Positions 12,276 through 24,354 of a stretch of DNA of 64,000 nucleotides are shown here, in pieces. The notes under the pieces were generated by a model. The model did not search any database, was not told the DNA's origin, and saw only the letters and a list, made by a program, of their open reading frames with translations. Numbering within the stretch: position 1 is the stretch's first letter; every line of letters begins with the position of its first letter. Origin of the DNA: Oenanthe sinensis (Eukaryota > Streptophyta > Magnoliopsida > Apiales > Apiaceae); assembly GCA_028671895.1 (NCBI GenBank), contig JAPMAC010000207.1, positions 5,766,001 through 5,830,000 of the forward strand, written 5' to 3'. The translations under genes and the position numbers were made by a program.

Positions 12276-12485
12276 TTACTATCTAGTCTATCAAGTCTAC
12301 TACTGAAACTTGGGAGAATTCAAGTAAAAGGTAAAGCGTGCTTAAAGAGTCAAAGATTTCTGCATATCTCAGAGCTGCTTTATCTACAAATGGAATGAAG
12401 ACAAATTTGAATAGAAAAAGCAAAGTTTCTATTTCAAGTTTTGTTCTCGGGAAAAGTACACTTGTATGTGAGATATGTGTTTTAG

Positions 12486-12493
12486 TATAAATA
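12486..12493 (+). promoter_or_regulatory. TATA box of the E1 5' LTR
   Basis: TATAAATA, preserved at the same place in the 3' LTR (about 25240). It should define the U3/R boundary about 30 bases downstream. Confidence 0.6.
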
Positions 12494-12795
12494 TACATAT
12501 CTCACAAGTACTTTCAAATATGCAACTGAGCTAGAATTTCTCAAGTATAGAAACATTAACAAACTCATTGTTATTGTATCTATCGAAGTTGGAGTTATTT
12601 TCTATACAGTTGTAGCAAAACAAAAATTAATAAAATTAATTTTTGAAGTTTAAACACCCTGTCATTTTATCTGCTTAGTTTGTTTGCATCATTAACTTGT
12701 TAATTATCATTCTTGTTTGTTGTTAGCGAGAATCCTTCATAATTAATCAAGTTACATTCAACCCCCTTTCTGCAACACTCATCTTAACTACCAAC

Positions 12796-12807
12796 TGGTA
12801 TCAGAGC
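12796..12807 (+). other. E1 primer binding site
   Basis: TGGTATCAGAGC, complementary to the 3' end of initiator methionine tRNA, two bases after the 5' LTR. This is the usual primer site of plant Ty1/copia elements. Confidence 0.9.
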
Positions 12808-12843
12808 GACATGTTTAACATATTTAACCTTAAAAGGTCTAAG

Positions 12844-15317
12844 ATGAGTGCACAAATAGTAAGCAACATAAAAATACCCACCTTTGATAAAGAACATTAT
12901 AATCTTTGGAAAAGAAAAATGATGTTGTTCATGAAAACAACCAACCCACTTTATCCTGGTATTTTGGAAAATGGTCCTTTTATCCCTCAATCATATATAC
13001 CTGAAACCATAGTGGAAGGTGAGACAATACCTGCCCACTAGGTTCCTAAAAAAGTTTCAGAGTACAAAGATACAAAAAAAGAAAAAATATCTTTAGATGA
13101 TTGTTTACAGTTCATAATTATTGAAGCACTTGACAATGTTATGTACAACAACATTGTCAACTGCATAAGTGCCAAACAAATATGGAAAACCATTGAGATA
13201 TTGTGTGAAGGAATAGAAGAGGTAAAAAACAACCAAAGACAAATCCTGGTGTCTCAGTATGAGGCTTTTATGGACAAGTCAAATGAAGGGTTAACTGAGA
13301 TGTTTGAGAGGTTCAACAAATTGATAAATGACTTGCAGCTGCATGGACAGTTTTATGACAAGAAGGAAGTAAACATGAAATTCATGTTGACACTTCATGA
13401 CCATCTAGAGCACAAGGTTACCGCCATAAGAGAAGGATGTGATATATCAAAAGTTTCTCTTCAAACTTTATATGGCATTCTCAAAACCTATGAGCTAGAG
13501 CTATTACAAAAGAGAGCTATTCAGTCTAGCCAAAGATGATAGTGGTGAAGATGAGTTCTACACCCTAGATGAACTTGACAACATGGAAAACAAAACCATG
13601 GCATATATGGCAATAAAGTTCTCAAACCTGAGATTCAAGAAGAATAGGTCCTTCAAACCCAGAGCTCAAAGCTCCAAGTTCAACAAAGGAAGCACATCAA
13701 AACTTGGAGGAGGTATCAAAGGTGGATACAAGACAGGTATGGTGGACAGATCAAAGATAAGATGCCACAACTGTAATGAGATGAGTGCATTTTGCAACAA
13801 AATACAAAAAGCCAAAGCAAGTGAGAAGAAATGACAATGACTATTAGGAACACAAGGCAAAGTATAATTCCTTGCTCAAGAAGCAACAAGGTAGGGCATT
13901 TGTAGCTGAAGGCAAATACTGGGAAAAATCTGATGATGAAGAAGAGGAAGAGTATGAAAACCTAGCTCTAATGGAAAACTCTGAATAAGAGTCACCTCCT
14001 TCATCAAGTCAGGTACCTTTTCTTACTACTGTGGATATGACTGCATCTCAGTATAAGAAAACTGTTGAAAGCTTAAGTTCTGAAATTTTTAATATTCATA
14101 CATGCATGCTAGCTACAAATGAGGAAATTATTAAACTGACAAATGCAAATGAATTATTAAAATACAAAAATGAAGAACTAGAACTAAGACATAATGCTTT
14201 TGAGTCCTTATAGCAAGAAAATGAGTTTCTAAAGAACAAGGTAGTTTGTGCTTCTCAGATTGAGGAGTTTCTCAGAAAACAGGTAAGTGAAAATGAACTT
14301 AAAATCAAAGCCTACAAAAGTTCTTCTTCATTGTTAAAATCATACCATGCTGATAATACTAAAAATTAAAAGGTAGGTATAGGGTTTAACTATGAGAAGA
14401 AAAATGGAAAGAAGCATGTGGTAGAGGAGGACACTACTCTGGATAAACTTACTGTCAAACCCTATATGCTTAAGACTGTTAAGAATCCAATGTTTAAAAA
14501 GGTTGAGTTTGAATTTGATGAGGAATATTTAATTCTTAAGCAAATTGTAAATGATGAGGATAATGTTACTGTCACAAAAAATCCTAGGTCAAAATATATT
14601 GTCAAACTCCCCAAGACAGTTAGTTTTGCCCTTAACAGTACTCATGATCTAAAAGATGCTGTCAACACTAGCAATACAACAAGTTCAGAAGTTGATGTCG
14701 AGACAGTAAGATTAAAGCATACAGTCAAGACAGTCTCTTCTAAACCTACTGTCAATACTAGTAAGACAGTAACTTCTAAACCTACTGTCATGAAGACCAA
14801 GAAGAATATGAATGAAAAGTTGGGAATATATAAGAAAAATGATTATGGTTATATTCTTAATGCTCCAAGGAAATTGTGTAACAATTGTGGGTCTTCTAGT
14901 CATTTAACTCATGCATGTACTAAGAGTAAGTCTGAAGTAAAACATGCCATATCTGTTAATGGAAACTTGCATAGCACTCCCTTGTTAGACAGACAAGTAC
15001 CTCATTGTGGAAATTTTTATTGCATGCCTTGTAAATTAAATATGCTAAGCATCTGCTTTAATATGCCTATTGATTCCAATGATGTATGCTTACATAAATC
15101 TGTCAAAATTGAGAAGGCAAAGACTCCAAGCCCTCCTAAAGCTAGGATGGGCAGGCCACCCAGAAACAAGAACCCAAAATCAATTATCAAATCTAAATGG
15201 GTGGCCACAGGAGTCATGCTAAAATCTAATGAAAGAAAACCAACTAATCCTACCTTAAACTGTGATTTAGCTAAGCCAGATGGACCCAATGAGAGTTGGG
15301 TACCAAAAGAAACTTGA
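12844..15317 (+). pseudogene. E1 gag (capsid/nucleocapsid), decayed
   Basis: Starts at ATG 12844 (MSAQIVSNIKIPTFDKEHYN), the same beginning as C2 gag. The UBN2/Retrotran_gag_2 capsid core spans about 12870-13535 and includes YNLWKRKMMLF, VNCISAKQIWKTIE and a LKTYELE helix. A first zinc knuckle near 13762 (CHNCNEM) has lost its second half. A coiled-coil-like stretch follows (14031-14213), then a second, intact CCHC knuckle, CNNCGSSSHLTHAC, at about 14878. The product ends in SWVPKET before the protease. Breaks are stops near 13039, 13537 and 14211 and frame changes near 13540 and 14000. The 14.7-14.8 kb segment encodes a Thr/Val-rich repeat made by the element's DNA motif. Confidence 0.85.
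14703..14795 (+). repeat. motif-derived coding repeat in E1 gag
   Basis: Alternating GACAGT, CAGTCAAGACAGT, ACTGTCAA and ACTGTCATG copies are spaced a few codons apart and read as repeated TV and SKPTV units. The DNA word is the one found in the LTR and spacer arrays of the same element. Confidence 0.7.
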
Positions 15318-18300
15318 ACATCTTGCTTTGTAGGGCAACAAGAAAAATAAAAGAATCATATGAATCATTGATAGTGGATGTTCAGGACACATGACAGATG
15401 ATAAAGCCCTGCTATCACAGTTCAAGGAAATGGCTGGCCCTTATGTAACCTTTGGTGACAACAATATTGGTTTCACAATGGGATATGACATACTAGAAGT
15501 TGGTAACCTGAGGATTGAGAAAATTACTCTAGTGAATGGATTGAAGCACAATTTATTGGGTGTTACTCAATTTTGTGAAAAAGGTTTCAAGTTGGATTTG
15601 ATTAAGACAGATGCTCAATTGTCAACAAAAAGACATGAGAAGAAGCTCTTCAAGGAGTAAGGAAAGGAAGCCTATTCATTACTGACCTTGATTCAGTAAG
15701 AAAAGACAAAATCTACTATTTCTACAGCAAAGCTACATCTTCTGAGAGTTGGTTGTGGCACAAGAAGCTTTCTCACTTGAATTTAAAAGCTATGAATTAT
15801 CTGATGAAGAGAGAATTGGTGAAAGGCCTTCCTCGACTTGAATTCTATCAAGAGGGATTGTGTGAGGATTGTCAAAAAGGGAAACTAAGGAGAGCTACTC
15901 ATAAAAACACTCCTAATAGTTCAAGAAATGAAGCTTTTCAACTTATTCATTTGGACTTATTTGGTCCTGTGAATGTGCAGTCACTGGAAAAGAAAAGATA
16001 TGTCCTTGTGATGGTTGATGATTTTTCAAGATACACTTGGGTGAGGTTCCTTGTAACCAAGGATGAAGCTGCATAAGAAATTATTGATTTAGAAAGAGTT
16101 CTTGACAAGAATCCAAAGTTCAAAGTCCAAACCTTGAGAAGTGACAATGGTACTGAATTCAAAAACAGTATCATGAATGATTTCTGCAAAGAAAATGACA
16201 TTACTTAACAATTCTCTACACCAAGGACACCTCAACAAAATGGTGTTATGGAAAGGAAACACATAACTCTCATTGAGGCTGCAAGAACCATGTTGAGTGA
16301 AGTAAAACTTTTTACTTATTTATGAGGTGAGGCTATTAATACAACCTGTTATACTCAAAACATGACTGTAATTAACAAGGATTTTGGAAAAACACCCTAT
16401 GAGTTGCTAACAGGAAGAAAACCTACTGTCAAGTACTTTCATGTGTTTGGAAGCAAATGTTATATCATGAAAGACTATATAGAGGTCAAAGGGAAGTTTG
16501 ATACAAAAGCATATGAAGGAATATTCATGAGCTATGGAATTGAAAAAACATCAAATAGAGTCTATATCATTGATCACAAGGTTGTGGATGAAAGTGTAAA
16601 TGTCATATTTGATGAAACCAAGTTTCCTGGTGTTGAAGGTAGTCAAGAATCAGAGTCTTTAGCTTTTGAGAATCAAGGCTATTAGGAAGATGTGATGATG
16701 AAGAATCACCAAGAGTTGAACACACAATTTCTAGTCCAACTAAGGTTCCTAATAAATTTGTAGAGAATGAAGGAATTTCTCAAACAACATATTTCTCTAG
16801 AAATGTTCCCATGGATAGTGGACTTGAAGAAAATGATGTTGTCAACAGTACAAGAGCAAAAAATGCTGTCAATCAACAGAATGCAGAAGATTCTTGTGAT
16901 TAACTTAGAGAAACAAATTGGAATAGGGATTACACAAATGATTTGATTATTGGTGATCCAGGAACAGGAGTCCAGACAAGAAGAAATGTGGTAAATGCAT
17001 GCATGTACTTCTATTTTCTATCTCAAGTTGAGCCTAAAACTCTAGATGAAGCATTACTTGATCCAGATTGGATAAATTCTATTTAAGAAGAACTCAACCA
17101 GTTTGAAAAAGCCGTGTATGTGAATTGGTGCCTAGAACAAAGAACAAGTTTGTAATTGGTACTAAGTGGGTGTTCAGAAACGAGATGGATGACAGTAGAG
17201 TTGTTACAAGAAACAAAGCAAAGCTGGTAGCAAAAGGTTATTTTCAATAGAAAGGAATTGATTATGATGAAACATTTCCCCTGTTTCCAGACTTGAAGCC
17301 ATAAGAATTTTCTTGGTTTTGTTGCATTAAACAACTTCAAGGTATTTTAAATGGATGTAAAAAGTGCTTTCTTAAATGGAGAACTAGAAGAAGAAGAAGT
17401 TTATATTGAACAGCTCTCAGGCTTTGAAGATCCAAAGATGCAAAACTTTGTGTACAGGCTACTCAAAGCATTGTATGGTTTAAAGCAAGCCCTGTAGGCA
17501 TGGTATGACACCCTTTCTAAGTTTCTCATTGAGAACAATTTCACAAGAGGGATTGTGGATAAGACTTTATTCTACAAAAAGCATGGAAAGGACATCATTC
17601 TAGTCTATGTAGATGATATCATTTTTGGCTCAACAGAAGAACTATGTAAAGAATTTTCTTAGTTAATGCAGAACAAATATGAGATGAGTATGATGAGTGA
17701 ATTAGTATTCTTTCTTGGACTTCAAGTCTATCAAAAGAAAGATGGATTATTCATTTGCCGAACTAAATATGTCAAGGATCTTTTAAAGAGATTTGATATG
17801 GAAGACTCATCACCTGCAAAGACTCCAATCTCAATAGCAACTCAACTAGACAAGGATTCAAAAGGAAAGAAGGTGGATGACAAGATGTATAGAGGAATGA
17901 AGGTTTTCTCCTCTATCTAACTGCTAGCAGGCCTGACATCATGTTTGCTACAGGTTTGTGTGCCAGGTTTTTGTCTGATCCAAAAAAGTCACATTTGATG
18001 GAAGTTAAAAGAATCTTTAGATACTTGAAAGGCACTCAAGATTTAGGCTTTTGGTATCCTAAAGAATCTGGTTTTGACTTGGTTGGCTACTCAGATTCAA
18101 AGTATGCTGGATGTAGAATTGACAGAAAAAGCACAACACGAAGCTGTCAGTCTCTGGGAGAAAGGTTGGTTTCATGGTTTAGCAAGAAGCAGCAATCTGT
18201 GTCAAATTCAACTACTGAGGATGAATACATTGCAGCTGGTAGTTGCCGTGCTCAGTTACTTTGGATGAGGTATCAATTGTTGGACTATGGCTTGGCATTG

Positions 18301-18549
18301 CATGGGATCCCTATCTTCTGTGACAACACTAGTGTAATAGCCATTTCTGAAAATTCTATTCAATACTCCAAGACTAAGTACATTGAGATCAAACATCATT
18401 TCATTAGAGAGAATGTGGAGCAAGGCACAATCAAGATGATTTATGTGCCCACAGAGAAGCAACTTGCAGACATTTTTACCAAACCATTGGATGAAAAGAC
18501 ATTCAACAGGCTAATGAGTGAACTGGGTATGATAAATTTATCCTGTTAA
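15318..18549 (+). pseudogene. E1 pol (protease, integrase, RT, RNase H), decayed
   Basis: The aspartic protease site DSGCSGHMT lies near 15371. The integrase His-Cys part is at about 15756-15890 (HKKLSH, CEDCQKGK); of its core, LIHLDLFGP and SDNGTEFKN (about 16140) keep two catalytic Asp residues, and PQQNGVMERK the Glu. The integrase C-terminal part ends near 16690. RT begins near 16960 with several stops and shifts, then reads VKSAFLNGELEEE, ALYGLKQA and the catalytic YVDDIIFG (17606-17629). RNase H covers 17941-18549 with YSDSKYAG, a Glu in EDEYIA and FCDNTS, ending at the TAA. Stops or shifts at about 15660, 16076, 16208, 16325, 16685, 17085, 17150-17330, 17660 and 17920 make it non-functional. 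Domain order assigns it to Ty1/copia. Confidence 0.9.
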
Positions 18550-19316
18550 TGTATTTCTGTAGCAAGTTGATTTAGTGATCAAAATTATTAATTAGCTAAA
18601 ATTCACTGTGAATTAATGGTTTGTTAAGGTGTTTTGATTTCTATCACAGTGGATATACATGATGAAATTTTACTGAGAGGTTAACTAATTTACTTTTAGT
18701 AATTTTTCTCATATGGTGTTAGTAAAAAGTTCTGTTAAGTGTCTTGACAGTATATTTTATCTATACTGTCATATTGTGATGAGTTACTGTCGATCACTTA
18801 AAAAAGTCTTGACAGCATAGTATGCGGGACTAAAACTTACTGTCAACAACATATTGTCAGTATAGTTCTCTAAACCCCCGCATAACATATTGTCAAGTTT
18901 TGACAGCATAGTATGCGGGAGTGGAACTTACTATCAATACTTACTATCAGTATTCATTGACATCATAGTTTTCAAAATCCCCGCATAACATACTGTCAAT
19001 AGTTAAATTAAGGTTATTGGTTATTTATTCTCTAACAGCTAATGTTACTGTCAAGAGTGTTTGTGAATTCTAGCGCATGAGTTACTGTCAAAAGAGAATT
19101 GATTAAGCATAAAACTGTCAATTTAATCGATTAAAATTATTTCTTGACAATTTCTTTTTCAATATAAATACAAACAGTAAATTCATTCCCACTCTTTACT
19201 TCTTCTAAAACTCTTTTATTCTCAAAAGCTCTAAAACCTCTAATTCTCTTTCTACAACTTCGTCATTTTCATTCTCTTTCTCTCTAAATTTCTTAACCTT
19301 TCATTTTTCTACAACA
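18550..19316 (+). promoter_or_regulatory. E1 spacer with palindromic motif array
   Basis: This is non-coding and packed with the TTGACAG/CTGTCAA motif between 18745 and 19145. Two large imperfect inverted repeats share the same arms: 18809-18828 with 18877-18896, and 18900-18919 with 18980-18999. Each arm runs from the motif into TATGCGGG or CCCGCATA. A CT-rich leader (19190-19310) precedes the extra gene, as if this were a second promoter/leader. Confidence 0.65.
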
Positions 19317-22300
19317 ATGTCTGGACCTCAAATCATTTTTACTCTTGGCCAAACCAACTTCACTACCATGGCTACGGTGGGTGAAGCTAGAGAAGCTTTC
19401 AAACCCTTGGTTGGCTTCATGAACAACTCTTTCTTATCCTATGCATTAAATGAGAGCCCAATGTTAGATATCCCAAGATTGTCACAGTTATAGACCTCTG
19501 CTACATGTGAGGGGGAGCAGAATGCAACCACCATAACTTTCCAAATCAATAACACCTCTTACACGATCGACTTAACCCACATCAATGCTGCTCTCCATGT
19601 TGAAGGTAAAGAAGGTACGCAAATCCAGGAGCCTGCTAGTGATGCTCAGTTAGCCAAATTCTTCAGGATGAATGAGAATACTAGACCCAAGATAAGCCCA
19701 AACTCAGATGAATAGTATCCATCATGGGGGATGGAGAAGAAGTATCTTTTTAAAGAGTGGAGCATGATAATGGATGATGTCACTTGAGCCATGTCAAGCA
19801 AGACCAGCGTCTGGAATGAGGTCCTAGCCTATATCAGGAAGATTGTGCCCTCCATGGTGCATAATTACAGGATTGACATTGAAAAGCTCCTGTTGCCGCT
19901 ATTCAAGCTCGTGCTATGCAAGAAGGAGAGCAGGAGGTCGGTAATATACTATCCTCGATTCTTTATGCTTATTATTAATTCTGTTATAGGCATAATTAAT
20001 CTAGATAGTATACAATGTATGGAGTCGCCAACCTTAAAGAAAAATACTCATTTCATAGTTTCTAGCAAACCCCCCAATTCTGAGTTGGGTCTGTTTATTA
20101 CTTACCACATGAGGTCTATAATAAACTCATTCAATTTAAGAATTATGGGAGATTTTTCTGTCTTTTCTCTGAGTGATGAGAATGAAGTTGACCTCTCCGT
20201 TCTTAACCCACACTTACAACCTTTCAAGTCTGTTAAAGCCTCTAGACAGTCTAAGTTTATCAGCCAAGAGCTTGTTTCCTTTCAATAGGATCAGGTTTCT
20301 ACAAAGAAGAGATCCTCAACCTCTAGGTTAGAAACAGTTCCTGAAGTTATTGAGGGAGTAACTGCACAAAGTGCAGCAAATACGGATGGTAATATCAATG
20401 GACCTATAGAGGGTACTGGTGTGCCTAAGAGGAAGATGGCAAGGACATCAACCTCTGTCACACAGTGTGTGTCCTCTCAAAAGGGCACAGAACTTCAAGG
20501 GGAAAATAGCTCCTTTCTAGGTGTCTCCTCTCAACAAGGGGCACCTATTGAACTTGGCTAGTCTCTCATGGCAACTTGTACAGAGTCTGCACCCCATGTT
20601 TAACTCACTCAACATGATCCTCTACTTGTTGATACACACACTTTTATTTTTGAGCACATGGAGGAATCCTCATTTCAATATGATGCATCTCATTTTTATT
20701 TGGGGGAACAACCTACCATGGAGTCTCTCTTTGGCAGTACACAAGAACCTTTCACTCAAATGGTGGAAGAAACTGTCGCTCCATTGGGTCAGGATGTTGT
20801 CACAACCTTTGCTGCTCTTAATGACACAGTTATTGTCAACACCCCTATTGACAGTAACTTTGAAGCTGAGGATGCTGTCAATACTCCTGATCCTGACAGA
20901 AACTCTCAAGAACCTGAAACACATCAAGATAGTGATTCAGATCATATTTCCTTAGTCATTAAGGTAAAATCTAAATCTATAGTGCAAGGTGTACCTGCTC
21001 AGTCTCTTACACCTAGGATGAGTGAGGGTGTGGAAAAGAATAAGAGTAAAAGAAAAGAGAGAAGTTAGCAAGAAAAAATAGAGAGGTAGGGAAAGACTCT
21101 GGCAAAAGGAGAGGGCCTTGAGCATGGCCATAAAATAAAAAAGGGCACCGAAAAATCTAGGGCACTAGGCCCTAAGAGTGAGAATGTGAGGGATGATGAG
21201 ATCATCCATAAAAAATAAGAGTGTGTGGGCACCCCATCAGCCCGTGGTTCTAAACAAGCTGATGAAAGGTTGCAATCCCTTTCAAGGAAAGTATCTAAAT
21301 TATCTATTTAGGTGGAAAATATGGGGATGAATCAAGTTAAGCTGGTAGCCAAGATGGATAAGTTTGAGAAAAGTATGATTGATGGCTTTCATGCTATGTT
21401 TGCTAAGTTGAATGAGATGGAGAATCAAATCACAATCCCTATTACTGCTAACTCAACTAAGGGAGAGAAGGTTGATAAGGCTAGTGAAGTGTTTGAAGTT
21501 GAGAAGTTGAAAGGAGTAATAAGGTGACACAAGCTGCATTTCAGGGGGAGGGCCAATTGGCATTATTGTCCAAGGTGGCCACTGAGATGGCTGAAAAGTT
21601 TGGTGAAAATAAGGTGGAGACAAGAATTGTGATCAGGCAGGGAGTTGTGAAGGCCCCTGTTTATGTGGCTGGGAAAGGAAATTAGAAGTTGTTTCAAGAA
21701 AACTCAGATGATTTTATTGTTGAAGAGAAGGATGACTTGAATGATGAAGAAGCATCTCTGCTAATGGTGGATGAAAATGAGAACAATAGGGTATTTCAGG
21801 ATGCTAGCTTCAATGATAGGATTAATGCTCTAAGAAACTCTTCCAACAGAGATCCCAAGAACTTTTCTGAAGCCATAAGAAAGGTTATAGTTGAAGCTGC
21901 TGTCATGGTTTCAAAGAGCAATAAATGGGTGATCTCTGTTAGGACTGAGGGTGGTTTAAGTTGGTATATCATCATGAGATATTTGAGTACGCAGTAGATT
22001 ACATTAATTGAAGCCAGAAACCACAAAATCAAGACAGATAAGTCCTGGCTCAATGAAAACTTGAAGAGAGTCCTGCAAATAATGGTGGTTGAAAAATTAT
22101 CTGAAGTTACTGTCAATCCACTTTGTATCAAGTTTAGTAGCTCCATAGATGGCAAATGCAGATCAATGAACTTGTACAAAGTCAGTTTGTGTAGGCCTAG
22201 ATCAGTAAAAGAAGCTTTTAACTACTTCAGCCCGTTGCTAAGAACTGAAGAAAGAATTGAAGTAATAAGGGTGTGTGCTGAGGAGTTAAGAAGGTTGGAA

Positions 22301-24184
22301 AAAAAGAAATCAAGGAAGACAGAGAAGAAAATTGAAGAAAGAAAAGATGGTGATGATGAAAAGCCTGATGGAGGTGCAGGTAGTTCCAAGTCCAACAATA
22401 ACAATAATGGTGATGTAGGGACCTCTGAAACTGGTGACAAGGATGGAGAAAAAGATGGAGAAGATGAGAATATAGTTGGTGAGATTGAAGGAAGGGTTAT
22501 GAAGGCTGTGGTACTTGGTTTTGAAGCAGATAAAGAAGATGTTGTTAGGAGTAATAAGGAGGAATATGCTGTCAAGGAGCCTGAACCTGCTGTCAAGCTT
22601 GTGTTGACAGTAACTTCAAAGTCACTGTCAGATGAAGTGAGGGAAGAGTTACTGTCAAGGAAAATTTCTATCTCTAAGAAATACAGGAAGACAAAGGCTG
22701 AAAGACCAAGGCCGCAATCAACCAGGAAGCATAGCAGGAAACAGTGGAAGCTGGTGACAGAAGTTATTCAAGAAGATTGCATAGATGTCAGGAGACCAAT
22801 AAGTAACAATTTGGCTGAGTGAAAGGCAGAATCAATCACCAGGGTTGTTGTTGAGTGGACTGAGCTAAATTCTTTGAGCAGGGTAAATGTCTTCTATTCC
22901 ACTAGTGAGGTTAAAGTTATGGGATATGAACTGAAGGAGACAAATTATTTTATGGTCAGAAAGATGCTGCAAATCATCAAGGGCCTAGATATTAGGACTC
23001 AAGTCTTCAGGGGAATTTAAATCAGGAAATTCTTGGCGCTAATGGAGTCTTTCAAAACTAATACCTTAGATTTTGTTGATGTTGAGGAACTTACGACTGT
23101 AGTCTACTCAGATGGGGTGATGTTTGCCAATAAAGATGGAGTCAAAGAATTCTGGAGTATGGATTCCTTGCAAGACAAAAATATTGAACTCCTAATGAAG
23201 CTTGTGGAACAACTTCAAGAATTTCTATATCCTGAAGAGCGAGGATTCATCCCTAAACTCCAAAGAATCATTTAATCAAAGAGGAAGAAGGAATTTGAAA
23301 GGAAGATTGAGTATGAGAGGACTCAAAAATATCTTCTAAGAAATCCTGAAAGGATAATCTTCTACAATACTGATGGATCTGTAGAAGAGACCACTTTTAA
23401 TCAATTGAAAATTCTGGAGGAAAAGGTACCACAAATCACAGAACTCATTAAGAGACAACTCCTCCATATTACAAATTTTAGGGTGTTTGATCTCAAGAAG
23501 AAAGTTCTAGAAATCTGTGATTTAAAGGAGAAAAAGAAGAAGGTAGAGGAAGAGAAGAAGAGTAGGGTTGCAGCTGATGTTGAAGCCATAAAGAAGGAGA
23601 AAAAAAGAATCAACAGACAAATGAAAGAAGCTTAGATTGATCTAAAGTGTGCCAAACTTAATGGTCAATTCTCTAGAAAAGCTGATTATGTATCTCTTGT
23701 CTTTATAAATCCACTCAAAATCATCATTGACAACATTGAAGTCAAGGTTGAATATTTTGGAGTACTCAACACTGCAAACCTTAGAAGAATTTCTAGATTA
23801 ACCACAAGCTCTCATCTAGAAGTTGAAAGAAATCTAAGTACAGAAGCTGGAAAGATAATTGATGAAAGAAATCTAAATATAGAAGCTGGAAAGATAATTG
23901 ATGCAAGGTCCAAGGAAGATGATGAAGTAGACAAACTAAGGGTGAATCAAGGATTTACATCTTCCAAGGACATGTTTCTTTCTGATGAATTTGGTGTCAA
24001 ATTTCTATGCATCTTCAAAGGACCAGTGGCAACTCCAAAGAATCTTTCTCATAAATTGGTGAAGCTGACACTTGACTGTGTGTCTGAACATGCCAAGTCA
24101 TCAGAAGAAAAGAGGGCCCTGAGAACTTTGGAGTTGCTGTATGAAAGGAAGAAACCAAATCAAGGAAACTCAAGCAATAGTTGA
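19317..24184 (+). pseudogene. E1 extra gene downstream of pol (env-position ORF), decayed
   Basis: The frame opens at ATG 19317 (MSGPQIIFTLGQTNF) and stays readable for about 4.9 kb apart from stops (about 19492, 19716, 19785, 20287, 20560, 21066) and one frame change between 21527 and 21689. After that it continues, with stops, to 24184. The N-terminal third matches the C-family gene at 59779 in order and spacing: HNYRIDIEKLLLPL corresponds to HNRRINFGKLILKK, and both then have a Tyr-Pro-Arg-Phe motif followed by an FMN or LIIN stretch. The middle is Ser/Thr/acidic, the last third Lys/Glu-rich and coiled-coil-like. Sireviruses such as soybean SIRE1 carry an env-like gene here. I see no clear signal peptide or membrane span, so the viral-envelope label is positional only. 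Confidence 0.7.
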
Positions 24185-24339
24185 AGATCAGCACAGTCTA
24201 GAGGAGCTTAGTTTGAGAAAACTTGTTGTATTTGTACTTGTAATTTTCTGTATACTTTTCTTGTACAAACACTTTAATTTATGTTAGTTGAGTTTGCATC
24301 TGCAATTAACTTTTAATTTGTCTTTATTTTATATAAAAA

Positions 24340-24353
24340 CAAATTGGGGGAGA
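24340..24353 (+). other. E1 polypurine tract
   Basis: AAATTGGGGGAGA directly before the 3' LTR TGTTAG; it primes plus-strand DNA synthesis in LTR elements. Confidence 0.85.
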
Positions 24354-24354
24354 C

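Larger units (their letters stand above)
11607..12793 (+). repeat. E1 5' LTR
   Basis: 1,187 bases from TGTTAGGG to CTACCA, matching 24355-25549. U3 holds many TTGACAG/CTGTCAA motif copies (about 11680-12275) and a TATA box at 12486-12493. The downstream part carries the T-rich CCCTGTCATTTTATCTGC block shared by both LTRs. Confidence 0.9.

Noticed and set aside
13039..18549. Programmed frameshifting or stop readthrough in E1 gag-pol
   Set aside because: Breaks are many, scattered, and at different places in E1, E2, C1 and C2, which fits random decay rather than a fixed recoding site.
22222..22596. Minus-strand 124-codon Ser/Pro-rich frame within the E1 extra gene
   Set aside because: Complement of a Lys/Glu/Asp-rich coding stretch, which gives Ser/Leu/Phe-rich frames on the other strand; no domain.
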